From: Nevskiales bacterium
Lineage (GTDB): Bacteria > Pseudomonadota > Gammaproteobacteria > Nevskiales > Nevskiaceae
Length of the DNA stretch: 64,000 bases
Direction of reading: 5' to 3'
NCBI GenBank assembly: GCA_028698335.1
Contig: JAQVDP010000008.1
Span: 156,623 to 220,622, forward strand
Positions within the stretch are counted from its first letter, which is position 1; the number at the start of each line of letters is the position of its first letter. Shown here one piece after another: positions 28,724 to 36,742 of the stretch. Below the pieces are notes generated by a model. That model saw nothing but the letters and a program-made list of their open reading frames with translations, was not told where the DNA came from and did no database searches. The translations under genes were made by a program, and so were the position numbers.

Positions 28724-29176
28724 ATGACCTGGCCACTCGAATACCAACGCGCCGCACAGGACTTCGAACGCTTCATGCTCGCCGCCCGCGACGCGTCGGG
28801 ACTGGCGACGACGAACATGGCCTGGACCATGACGCAGGGCGTGCTGCTGACATTCAGACGGCGATTGTCGGTGCGCGACGCCATCGCGTTCGCCAATGTG
28901 CTGCCGCCGCTGCTCCGCGCCCTGTTCCTGGACGACTGGAACCCCGACGAGCCACCGGCGCCGTTCGGCTCCCGCGAGGATCAGACGCGGGAAGCGCAGT
29001 CGTTGCGCGCCGAACACAATTTCTCGCCGGACCATGCCATCGAGGCCGTCGCCACCGCCTTGCATCAGTGCGTGGACGCAGCGACCCTGGAGCGCGTCCT
29101 GGACCGACTGCCACCGGAGGCCAGGGCGTTCTGGGCGGTGCCGGCACCCGGGGCGCGGCCGGCCGGCGGCGGCTAG
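28724..29176 (+). CDS. DUF2267 domain protein
   Basis: The 150-residue soluble protein starts MTWPLEYQRAAQDFERFM and contains VLPPLLRALFLDDWNP and AVATALHQCVDAATLERVLDRLP. These match DUF2267, a small helical domain of unknown function often found in stress-related or accessory loci. It is followed by a hairpin and converges with the broken LOG-family gene. Confidence 0.75.
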   Translation: MTWPLEYQRAAQDFERFMLAARDASGLATTNMAWTMTQGVLLTFRRRLSVRDAIAFANVLPPLLRALFLDDWNPDEPPAPFGSREDQTREAQSLRAEHNFSPDHAIEAVATALHQCVDAATLERVLDRLPPEARAFWAVPAPGARPAGGG

Positions 29177-29208
29177 AAATTCCCGTTGCGCATGACCCGG
29201 CCGTTGCA

Positions 29209-29229
29209 GGGCGGATCGCCGATCCACCC
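29209..29229. terminator. Hairpin between DUF2267 and LOG-family genes
   Basis: GGGCGGATC-GCC-GATCCACCC forms a nine-pair stem with one mismatch in the convergent gap 29177-29264. There is no U-tract, so termination strength is uncertain. Confidence 0.35.
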
Positions 29230-29264
29230 TGAGGGGCTCAGGTTCGGCCGACGGCTCCGCTGCG

Positions 29265-29999
29265 CTAATCCGCCTTGCCCGGCCGGGGCAAGTCCACGTC
29301 GGCGCCGCGACTGATCGGCGGCGACTCGCGCAGTTTTTCTGCCGCGGCAAGCATCTGCTGGCGCTTCCAGTCGCGGTGTTCGCGCATGATGGTCAGCACC
29401 TCTTCAGGATCGTCGGTCAGCCGGATGATGGAGAGATCCTCCCCGGCGACCGTCCCCTGCTTGAGCATGGTGCCTCTGACCCAGTCCACCAATCCGCCTT
29501 AGTAGTCGCTGCCGAACAGGACGAGGGGCATCGAATAGATCTTGTGCGTCTGCATGAGCGTCAGGGCTTCAAAGAACTCGTCCAGCGTGCCGAAGCCGCC
29601 CGGCATACAGACGTAGCCCATCGAGTACTTGACGAACATCACCTTGCGGGCGAAGAAGTAGTGGAACTGCAGCGCCAGATCCTGAAACGGATTGGGGTGC
29701 TGTTCCACCGGCAGGGAGATGTTCAGCCCGACCGACCGGCCGTGTACGTCGTAGGCCCCTTTGTTGGCGGCTTCCATGAGCCCCGGACCGCCGCCGGTGA
29801 TGATGGTAAAGCCATTGCGGGCCAGCAGCTGCGCGATGGTTTCCGCCTGCCGATAGTAGGGACTGTTCTCCTCCAGCCGGGCGGAACCGAATATGGAGAC
29901 CGAAAATCCCAGCTGGGAAAGTTTGTCGAAACCTTCGATGAACTCGCTGATGATGCGGAACATCCGCCAGGATTCGTCGCCTTTCAGGTCTTCGATCAT
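29265..29999 (-). pseudogene. LOG family (TIGR00730-type) gene interrupted by an in-frame stop
   Basis: The frame from the ATG at 29999 encodes 166 residues with the nucleotide-binding GGGPGLMEAANKG and the LOG motif PGGFGTLDEFFE, and ends FGSDY-stop. The next codons in the same frame (GGC GGA TTG GTG GAC TGG) continue for about 77 more residues (GGLVDWVRGTMLKQG, LTDDPEEV) exactly as in intact family members of about 240 residues. The TAA (29499-29501) sits where the family normally has Trp after DY. Two substitutions are needed to turn TGG into TAA. LOG proteins are lysine-decarboxylase-like Rossmann proteins, some of which hydrolyse nucleotide monophosphates. The gene may be newly inactivated, or the short form may still fold. 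Confidence 0.75.
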
Positions 30000-30117
30000 T
30001 GCGAATTTCCCCGTTTACCGAGCAGCGGTCCGACCCGTACCCCGAGCTGGCAGCATACACCGCGACAGCAGACGAATTCCCAGCGATCGCGACGCAGTGC
30101 ATCGCGCAAGGAGCGAC

Positions 30118-30504
30118 ATGACTCTCTTTTCCCGGGACGTGTATTACGTCCGGATCTCACCTGACCTGATCGTGTGCCGCAATGTCACGGCGGGGCTGGA
30201 ACATCGGCAGCCGGCCTCGACGCCTTTCACGACTCAGCGCCTGCTGGTCGCCTCGTTTCAACCTGCCGTCGAGACGCTGCGCACCGCATTGCGCAGGACC
30301 CACAGGCGTTCCCTGCTGCGGCCGGCGATGCTGCTGCATCCGCTGGAACGGATCGACGGCGGACTCAGTGCAATCGAGACGCGCGTGCTGGTCGAGCTTG
30401 CGGCCAGTGTCGGCGCCGCCACTTGCGTCGTGCATGTCGGGCCGGAGCTGTCGGATCGCGAAGTGATCGCGCGGATCGATGGTGCAGCCCGCTCGAATCG
30501 CTGA
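30118..30504 (+). CDS. Small protein resembling an isolated MreB-like (actin-fold) segment
   Basis: The 128-residue product starts at an ATG with AAGGAG five bases upstream. The sequence runs FSRDVYYVRISPDLIVCRNV, then RSLLRPAMLLHPLERIDGGL, then VLVELAASVGAATCVVHVGP. It resembles short proteins annotated as rod-shape-determining or MreB-like that hold parts of the actin-like fold but lack the complete ATPase. I recognise this pattern only loosely. It is divergent from the LOG-family gene and its stop lies 18 bases from the converging amrS stop. Function unknown. Confidence 0.6.
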   Translation: MTLFSRDVYYVRISPDLIVCRNVTAGLEHRQPASTPFTTQRLLVASFQPAVETLRTALRRTHRRSLLRPAMLLHPLERIDGGLSAIETRVLVELAASVGAATCVVHVGPELSDREVIARIDGAARSNR

Positions 30505-30522
30505 GCGCCGGCGCGCCGGCGC

Positions 30523-31596
30523 TTACTGGATCCGGACCGGCATCCGCCGCGGGCCCCAGGTGCCGGCGGGGCCGTCGAACACGCCGGGGATACGGTGGCC
30601 GCAGTGCGTGCAGCTGCCGTCGTCGGTGAGGCCGTATTCGCCGATGCTGTAGGCGTCGCGCTCGATCACCCGCGCCTGGCAGTGCGGGCAATAGGTGCTG
30701 CCGCCTTCGCGGTCGTGCACGTTGCCGGTGTAGACGTAGTTGAGCCCGTGATCAAGCGCAATCTTGCGGGCACGGGCAAGCGTCGATCCCGGAGTCGGCG
30801 CCGCATCGCGCATCTTGTAGTCGGGATGGAAGGCGGTGAAGTACAGCGGCACGTCGGGCCCGAGCTGGTCGGCGATCCAGCGGCACTGGCTTTCAAGCTC
30901 GGCGTCGCTGTCGTTCTGCCCCGGGATCAGCAGGGTGGTGATCTCGAGCCAGACGTCGGTGTCGTGCCGGAGGTACAGCAGGGTGTCGAGCACGGCGCCG
31001 AGTTCGGCACCGCAGACGTGCTTGTAGAAACGTTCGTTGAAGGCCTTGAGGTCGACGTTCGCGGCGTCCATGTGCGCGTAGAACTCGCGACGCGCGTCCG
31101 GGCTGACGTAACCGGCGGTGACGGCGACCGGACGGATGCCGAGCTCGCGCGCGGCGTCGGCGCAGTCCACCGCGTACTCGAGAAAGATCACCGGATCGTT
31201 GTAGGTGAAGGCGATGCTGCGGCAGCCAAGCCGCTGGGCGGTCTGCGCGAGTTGCTCGGGCGCGGCATGGCCGGACAGCAGATCGGTCTCGCGCGCCTTG
31301 GAGATGTCCCAGTTCTGGCAGAACTTGCAGGCGAGATTGCAGCCGGCGGTGCCGAAGGACAGCACGCTGGATCCGGGGAGGAAGTGATTCAGCGGCTTCT
31401 TCTCGATCGGATCGACGCAGAAACCGCTGGAGCGGCCGTATGAGTAGAGCCACATCTGATCCTGCTCGCGGCCGCGCACGAAGCACAGCCCGCGCTGGCC
31501 TTCGTGCAGCCGGCATTCGCGCGGGCAAAGGTCACACTGCAGGCGGCCGTCGGGCAACAGCCGCCAGTAGCGGCCGGGTACCGTATTGACGTCCAT
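30523..31596 (-). CDS. amrS: AmmeMemoRadiSam system radical SAM enzyme
   Basis: The 357-residue radical SAM protein has the cluster motif C86-x3-C90-x2-C93 (CNLACKFCQ). Four upstream cysteines (CDLCPREC and GLCF, residues 21-38) and a C-terminal cysteine set (YCPHC, CTHCG) look like extra metal-binding sites. It matches the AmrS family, formerly grouped with pyruvate formate-lyase activases. It is encoded divergently from amrB and amrA, its usual partners. The reaction of the AmmeMemoRadiSam trio is unproven. No strong ribosome-binding site precedes the ATG at 31596. Confidence 0.88.
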   Translation of the reverse strand: MDVNTVPGRYWRLLPDGRLQCDLCPRECRLHEGQRGLCFVRGREQDQMWLYSYGRSSGFCVDPIEKKPLNHFLPGSSVLSFGTAGCNLACKFCQNWDISKARETDLLSGHAAPEQLAQTAQRLGCRSIAFTYNDPVIFLEYAVDCADAARELGIRPVAVTAGYVSPDARREFYAHMDAANVDLKAFNERFYKHVCGAELGAVLDTLLYLRHDTDVWLEITTLLIPGQNDSDAELESQCRWIADQLGPDVPLYFTAFHPDYKMRDAAPTPGSTLARARKIALDHGLNYVYTGNVHDREGGSTYCPHCQARVIERDAYSIGEYGLTDDGSCTHCGHRIPGVFDGPAGTWGPRRMPVRIQ

Positions 31597-31605
31597 GTGC
31601 CATTG

Positions 31606-31645
31606 ATGGGGCCGAATCCTTGCATTTCAAGGAAGCGCACCCCAT
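31606..31645. promoter_or_regulatory. Nested palindrome in the amrS/amrB divergent promoter
   Basis: Within the 59-base gap the sequence is ATGGGG-N5-TCCTTG-N5-CAAGGA-N6-CCCCAT. Two perfect 6-bp inverted repeats are nested on nearly the same centre. It is a candidate operator for joint control of both divergent transcripts. Confidence 0.55.
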
Positions 31646-31655
31646 TTTCCGGGTC

Positions 31656-32432
31656 ATGGAGACCCGCACGCCCGCAGTCGCCGGACTGTTCTACCCTGCC
31701 GCCGCCGAGGCGCTGCGGCGGGAGGTGGACGGCTACCTGGCCACGGCCGCGGCGCCACCGCCGGGCGAGGCGCCGCACGCGCTGATCGTGCCGCATGCCG
31801 GCTACCGCTATTCGGCCACCGTCGCCGCCAGTGCCTATGCGCTGCTGCGCGGCCACCGCTACCGCCGCGTCGTACTGATCGGCCCGGCGCATCGCGTGGC
31901 GTTTCGCGGCATCGCGCTGCCTGGCGCCAGTCGCTTCGATACGCCGCTCGGCAGCGTGACGCTGGATACGGATCTGATCGATCGTCTGGTCGCATTGCCT
32001 GAGGTCGTCCGGCGCGACGACGCCCATGCGCTCGAGCATTGCCTGGAGGTCCAGCTTCCGTTCCTGCAGGTACTGCTGGCGGACTTCCGGCTGGTCCCCG
32101 CGGTGATCGGCGCGGCCTCCCCGCAGGCGGTCGAGGCCTTCCTCGACGCGGCCGTGGAGACCGACACCCTGGTCGTCGTCAGTACCGATCTGTCGCATTT
32201 CCACGACGCGGCGACGGCGCGGCGGATCGACGCCCGCACCGTCGGGCGCATCGAGGCACTGGCGACCGATCTCGCCGGCGACGAGGCCTGCGGCGCGATG
32301 GCCCTCAACGGCTTCCTGCGCTATGCCGCCCGCCGCCACTGGCGCGTGGCGCGGCTGGACGTGCGCAACTCCGGGGACACCAGCGGCGACGACAGCCGGG
32401 TGGTCGGTTATGGCAGCTTCGCCGTGGTCTGA
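31656..32432 (+). CDS. amrB: AmmeMemoRadiSam system protein B (MEMO1 family)
   Basis: The product has 258 residues. Segments ALIVPHAGYRYSATVAASAY, VLIGPAHRV, HALEHCLEVQLPFLQ and VVSTDLSHFHD are the conserved blocks of the MEMO1 family, which is structurally related to extradiol dioxygenases and has a metal site formed by histidines. The frame opens 36 bases earlier, but METRTPAVAGLFYPA is the family's usual N-terminus. It is followed, with overlap, by amrA, and is divergent from amrS. Confidence 0.88.
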   Translation: METRTPAVAGLFYPAAAEALRREVDGYLATAAAPPPGEAPHALIVPHAGYRYSATVAASAYALLRGHRYRRVVLIGPAHRVAFRGIALPGASRFDTPLGSVTLDTDLIDRLVALPEVVRRDDAHALEHCLEVQLPFLQVLLADFRLVPAVIGAASPQAVEAFLDAAVETDTLVVVSTDLSHFHDAATARRIDARTVGRIEALATDLAGDEACGAMALNGFLRYAARRHWRVARLDVRNSGDTSGDDSRVVGYGSFAVV

Positions 32433-33024
32433 ACGCGTGCAGAACCCCACCCCCGTACAGCTGTCGGAACACACGCCGGCCCAACGCCGGGCGCTGCTGG
32501 ACGTGGCCCGCGCCAGCATCCGCCACGGTCTCGATCACGGCGCCCCGCTCCGGGACTTCCCCACCGCGACCGACCCGATGCTGCGGCTGCCGCGGGCAAG
32601 CTTCGTGACCCTGCATCGTGCATCGCGGCTGCGTGGCTGCATCGGCGAACTCGAAGCCCGCCGGCCGCTGATCGAAAGCGTCGCCCACAACGCCTGGGCC
32701 GCGGCCTTCCGCGATCCGCGTTTCCCGGCGCTGCGCGAAGACGAATTCGAGACCCTCGACATTCACGTCTCGGTGCTCTCGCCGCCCGTCGCCATTGGCG
32801 CCGACAGCGAGCCGGAACTGCTGGCGACGCTGCAGCCCGGCGTCGATGGCGTGCTGCTGCGGCAGGGCCACCACAGCAGCACCTTTCTGCCCCAGGTCTG
32901 GGAACAGCTTCCGGAGCCCGCCGATTTCCTGCGGCACCTGCGCCGCAAGGCCGGACTGCCCGACCCCTACGACGCCAGCGCCACATACCTCCGCTACGGC
33001 GTCGAGGCCTTCGGCGAGGACTGA
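32410..33024 (+). CDS. amrA: AmmeMemoRadiSam system protein A (AMMECR1 family)
   Basis: The product has about 204 residues with the AMMECR1 hallmark RLRGCIGELEARRPLIESV and the later HISVLSPP-like strand (HVSVLSPPVAIG), GVDGVLLRQG and TFLPQVWEQLP. The family is widespread and its biochemical role is undefined. The start is uncertain: the ATG at 32410 overlaps amrB by 23 bases, and a GTG at 32437 would leave a 4-base gap; neither has a clear ribosome-binding site. Translational coupling to amrB is likely either way. Confidence 0.85.
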   Translation: MAASPWSERVQNPTPVQLSEHTPAQRRALLDVARASIRHGLDHGAPLRDFPTATDPMLRLPRASFVTLHRASRLRGCIGELEARRPLIESVAHNAWAAAFRDPRFPALREDEFETLDIHVSVLSPPVAIGADSEPELLATLQPGVDGVLLRQGHHSSTFLPQVWEQLPEPADFLRHLRRKAGLPDPYDASATYLRYGVEAFGED

Positions 33025-33167
33025 GGCCGGCGCGCCGATCAGGGGGCGGTTTGCCCCGGACGCCGACGAGGCGTTAAATCCGAACGGACAGACCGCTACG
33101 GATGGGGGCGTACTCGGCATCCGCAGTCGCAACCGTTTCCTGGCATCTCGTTCCAGCGGATGGTGAG

Positions 33168-33728
33168 ATGAATCGAAGAGCACGTCGTCCAACCCGTCGC
33201 ATGGTGCTGACCGCAACGTTTGCGGCCGTTGCGGCGATACTGATCCTCGCGTTTGGTCGCTACTTCAGGTACCGGCATGAGCTGGTCGTCGTCAATGACG
33301 GCCCGGGCGGCATCATCCTGCTGGATATTCCCGCTGCCGATTTTCGCGATAACGGCAAGCGGCCTGATGTGGTTCGCTTACCCCCTGCCAAGCCCCATCG
33401 ACGCATCTTCGGTAGCAGCGATGTCTTCTCCAACGACGCGCACCTATTTCCGGACGAAGCGACCCTGATCTGGCAGCTCGCCGACGTCAGTCATTGTGAC
33501 GAAAAGCCGCTTTACCAAGGATGTGTCTTCACGCCCATTCCGGGAAAGGTCTATCGCAAACGGCTCAACCTCAAGGCGATGCGCGCGTCTGCTGCAGGCC
33601 AACTCGCCGGACGATCGGCCGGATTCGGCAACGGCAGGATCACCCTGGTGACGGAGATCCGCATTCGGGAGGACGAAATCAAAGTCGGCGTTCGCAACAG
33701 TCGTTTCGGTGGCATTTCGTGGAACTAG
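33168..33728 (+). CDS. Membrane-anchored protein of unknown function
   Basis: The 186-residue product starts at the ATG after GGATGGTGAG. It has a basic N-terminus (NRRARRPTRR), one transmembrane segment (about residues 12-31, VLTATFAAVAAILILAFG), then an extracytoplasmic domain with VVNDGPGGIILLDIPAADF and two cysteines (SHCDE, QGCVF) that could form a disulfide. No family is recognised. It ends five bases before the lipoprotein gene at 33734, so the two are almost certainly co-transcribed and perhaps co-function at the envelope. Confidence 0.65.
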   Translation: MNRRARRPTRRMVLTATFAAVAAILILAFGRYFRYRHELVVVNDGPGGIILLDIPAADFRDNGKRPDVVRLPPAKPHRRIFGSSDVFSNDAHLFPDEATLIWQLADVSHCDEKPLYQGCVFTPIPGKVYRKRLNLKAMRASAAGQLAGRSAGFGNGRITLVTEIRIREDEIKVGVRNSRFGGISWN

Positions 33729-33733
33729 CCGCG

Positions 33734-34942
33734 ATGAAAAGACTGCCTTTCCGGATACCGGCACTCCTCGTGTGCATGATGACGCTGACCGCATGCAGGG
33801 AGAGCCTGACCGAAACCGCGTACAGCGAAGACTTCATCAAGGACGAGGGGACCGGCGAGGCAAGCGGCGAGCTGCAGCTCGAAGGCTTTCTGTCGCCAGT
33901 CTGGATCCGCAACTCCGACGACATCAATGTCGGCGGGTTTGGCTACGGTACGCCCCAACCACTTCCAAAACTGGCCCTGGAACCCGGCCAATACCGGCTG
34001 TGGGTGACGGGAGCAGCGATCGGGAAAGTCACCATCGAAACCGGAAAGATCAGCATCGTCGATGCACGGCGATATCTGGCAACACTCCACGTCAGGAACA
34101 GCCGCCAGCCTGTCTACATCAGGAACCTGATCACGGGATCCTGGACGCATGAGCTGTTCCCGAACTTCCCCATCATGCAACTCCCCCCGGGCAAGTACGA
34201 GATTCGCGTCGGACACAACAACTGGAAGGATCGCCCGGATCTCATCGTTAAGCTCAATGCCGGCGACAACAAAGCCATCGACGTTGACCAGCACTTTGGC
34301 TTTGTCGACGTAGAAGCCCCGGACGTCGGCTGGAGCATTGCCGACTCAAATGGCAAAGGCGTCCATTGCTGCACGCTCAAGCCGGGAACCTACGGCCTCA
34401 TCGTCGAAGGACAGCGGGTAGATGACTTCGAAGTACGCCGGGGGTCGGTAACCCCGCTCCCGATCGCCCCCCTTCTGGGTAGCATTCGAGTCACCGGCCC
34501 GAGGGTCGGTGATATCGACATGACGGGGCGCCTTGTGTTCACCCCACATCAAGAAGACGAATCGGACGCTCGCCATCTCTACCTTCAGCCGGACGAAGAG
34601 CGGACGCTCATCGCACCGCCCGGGCGCTATTCGGTGAGATACGAACACTCCCCTCTCAAAGGCGGAACCGATATCGCAACCATTGAAGTTCGCGCCAATG
34701 CCGAAACCACCCTTGATCTCGGAACATACCTTGCCCGGATCAGGATTCGGAACCTCGACAACCGCTACGGTCTGGTCTCGATCAGCGCGGACGACGAAGC
34801 CGGAGACAGCGCCACGCTTCATGATGACCGGATGCTTTGGCTCAAACCCGGTCGATACACGCTATACAAAGGACAAAAGCCGCTTCGCACGCTGACCGTG
34901 GAAGCCGGAAAAGTCATCGAACTCGACGTGAGCCGCCTGTAA
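33734..34942 (+). CDS. Lipoprotein with five Pro-Gly-x-Tyr repeats, function unknown
   Basis: The 402-residue product has a lipoprotein signal peptide with lipobox LTAC (Cys21). The mature chain has five repeats spaced 65-79 residues apart, each with P-G-x-Y at residues 84-87, 152-155, 217-220, 296-299 and 372-375, followed by beta-strand-like sequence and a V-x3-G or V-x-A-G turn (KVTIETG, IVKLNAG, FEVRRG, TIEVRAN, LTVEAG). This resembles stacked PEGA-like or carbohydrate-binding-like beta domains, but no exact family was recognised. Base composition looks slightly lower in GC than the catabolic genes around it. It probably works with the membrane-anchored protein immediately upstream. Confidence 0.7.
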   Translation: MKRLPFRIPALLVCMMTLTACRESLTETAYSEDFIKDEGTGEASGELQLEGFLSPVWIRNSDDINVGGFGYGTPQPLPKLALEPGQYRLWVTGAAIGKVTIETGKISIVDARRYLATLHVRNSRQPVYIRNLITGSWTHELFPNFPIMQLPPGKYEIRVGHNNWKDRPDLIVKLNAGDNKAIDVDQHFGFVDVEAPDVGWSIADSNGKGVHCCTLKPGTYGLIVEGQRVDDFEVRRGSVTPLPIAPLLGSIRVTGPRVGDIDMTGRLVFTPHQEDESDARHLYLQPDEERTLIAPPGRYSVRYEHSPLKGGTDIATIEVRANAETTLDLGTYLARIRIRNLDNRYGLVSISADDEAGDSATLHDDRMLWLKPGRYTLYKGQKPLRTLTVEAGKVIELDVSRL

Positions 34943-35004
34943 GCGCGGCCAGCAGCACTCGTACAGAGCGGCCCGCCCCTGCGCATGCACAAACGCCGGC
35001 CGGA

Positions 35005-36417
35005 TCACTCCGGCGGCGTGTACCCGGCGTCGAGCGCGGCCTGCACGAGCTGCTGCCATTCCTCGACATGCTCGGCGTGGCGCTTCTGCACCTCGGCATA
35101 GCGTTCCGCCGGGAAGCTGGTCTGTGCCGCCGCGAGCTGGGCCGAGCAGGCCAGGCCGTAGGAGGCGTCGTCCGGCACGTCGAAAGCCGGTGCGTCCGTG
35201 TTAGGCGGCACGCTGAAGTCCAGCACCTCGGTGAAATTCATCGACGTGGTCCCGCGTGCGCCCAGCGGCGCAAAGCCGAAGCGCCACGCGATCATGTTGA
35301 GGATCGAGTTCGGATCGAGCTGGCGCTTTTCGATGTAGCCGCGTCGCACCCGCGGCCCGAGCGCGACGCAGGGCACGCGGAAGCCGAGCCGGCCGTCGTT
35401 GCCGGTGGCCTTGAATTCCTCGTAGGTCACCGGCGCCAGCGGCGGCACCACGTGATCGTAGAAACCGCCCCATTCGTCGTAGTTGATGATGAACAGCGTC
35501 CGCTCCCACTGCGGCCCGGTGCGCAGCGCGTCGTAGACAGTGTTCATCAGCACCTGCCCCTTGCGGATGTCCGCCATCGGGTGGTCGTCATTGGACGTGC
35601 CCGCGCCTTCCCCGAGCATCGCCGGGTCGATGTAGCTGACGTCGGCGAGGTTGCCGTTCTTGGCGTCGTCGAGAAAACGGTCGAACGGCAGGATGTTCTC
35701 GACGCCGGGGTTGTGCCCGCCGAACTCCAGGCTCACCAGCGCCCAGCCGGCGAGATCACCGTAGTAGTAACGCCCCGTGCGCCCCACGCTCTTGAGCGCG
35801 TCCCAGACGGTGGCCTGCGAGAAGAAGGTGATGTCGTTGTTGATCTTGTCGGTCTGGCCGGCGTGCATGTAGTAGCGGTTCGGCTGGGTCGGACCGAGGA
35901 TGCCGCTGAAGTAGCGGTCGCACAGGGTCCAGTTTTCGACCACGCCCTTGAAGAACGGCAGGCTGTCGGCGGTGTAGTAGCCGATCGGAAAACGGTCGCC
36001 GACCGGCTGGGTCAGCAGGAAGCCGTCCATCTTGCCGTCGTTCAGATGCGTCCGCCCACCGTTGTAGCTGTGCGACGGATCGGCGTTCGCACAGCCCTGG
36101 AAGTCCGGCGCCAGATCGTAGGCACTCTGCGGATTGCCGTCGCTGTCGAGCAAGGTCAGGTCCGGACGCATCACGTCGGCGCCGGGCACCCAGCTGAAGT
36201 AGTGGTCGAACGAACGGTTCTCCATCATCAGCACGACGATGTGATCGATGCCGGAATCCTCCGGATTCGGCAGCACCGACGCCTTCGCGCCTTCGTCGGA
36301 GCTGGAACCGTCGCAGGCCGCCAGCCCCGCGGCACCGGCCGACGCGGCAATGCCGGCCAGCAACTTGCGGCGAATCGGGTCGACGGGTTTTTTCGAATCT
36401 TTGGGAGCCACGGGCAC
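35005..36417 (-). CDS. Secreted phosphoesterase (phospholipase C/acid phosphatase family)
   Basis: The product has about 470 residues. The segment VVLMMENRSFDHYFSW is the N-terminal signature of the PF04185 phosphoesterase family, and INYDEWGGFYDHVVPP is its second conserved block. The N-terminus DPIRRKLLAGIAASAGAAGLAAC combines an arginine pair with a possible lipobox, so it may be a Tat-exported lipoprotein. Substrates in this family include phosphatidylcholine and phosphomonoesters. The start is uncertain: a GTG at 36417 gives a normal signal, whereas an ATG at 36528 would add 37 residues ahead of it. It converges with the repeat lipoprotein gene. Confidence 0.82.
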   Translation of the reverse strand: MPVAPKDSKKPVDPIRRKLLAGIAASAGAAGLAACDGSSSDEGAKASVLPNPEDSGIDHIVVLMMENRSFDHYFSWVPGADVMRPDLTLLDSDGNPQSAYDLAPDFQGCANADPSHSYNGGRTHLNDGKMDGFLLTQPVGDRFPIGYYTADSLPFFKGVVENWTLCDRYFSGILGPTQPNRYYMHAGQTDKINNDITFFSQATVWDALKSVGRTGRYYYGDLAGWALVSLEFGGHNPGVENILPFDRFLDDAKNGNLADVSYIDPAMLGEGAGTSNDDHPMADIRKGQVLMNTVYDALRTGPQWERTLFIINYDEWGGFYDHVVPPLAPVTYEEFKATGNDGRLGFRVPCVALGPRVRRGYIEKRQLDPNSILNMIAWRFGFAPLGARGTTSMNFTEVLDFSVPPNTDAPAFDVPDDASYGLACSAQLAAAQTSFPAERYAEVQKRHAEHVEEWQQLVQAALDAGYTPPE

Positions 36418-36742
36418 ATATCCGGAAAGGGAGGAGGAACTTTCAAGGATATGAAGCCGGGATGACAGGCCATTGAAGTCGAGGCCGCGATACGCGCATG
36501 AATGCGTAGGCCGTACCCGGCTTGGCATGCACGGCGCATCTCTGCACCCGGCAGGGGAAATCCCGACACGCGCCAGATACTGGCTCGTGCCGATCGGATT
36601 TCGCGCAGAACCAGCTGAGTCTCCGCTCCAGCCACAATGGCGTCAGACTACGGAAATGAGCAGCTCAATGGCGGAAGGGCAGCGCGCCTTCGAATACGCC
36701 CGCCACGTCGCCGCTCCCGGCGGCGTAACACTCCGGCTGAAG
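36418..36742. other. Intergenic region with no recognised element
   Basis: About 325 bases lie between the phosphoesterase start and the acyl-CoA synthetase stop, both on the minus strand. I see no hairpin with a U-tract, no palindrome of note and no convincing small gene. It presumably contains the phosphoesterase promoter. Confidence 0.4.
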
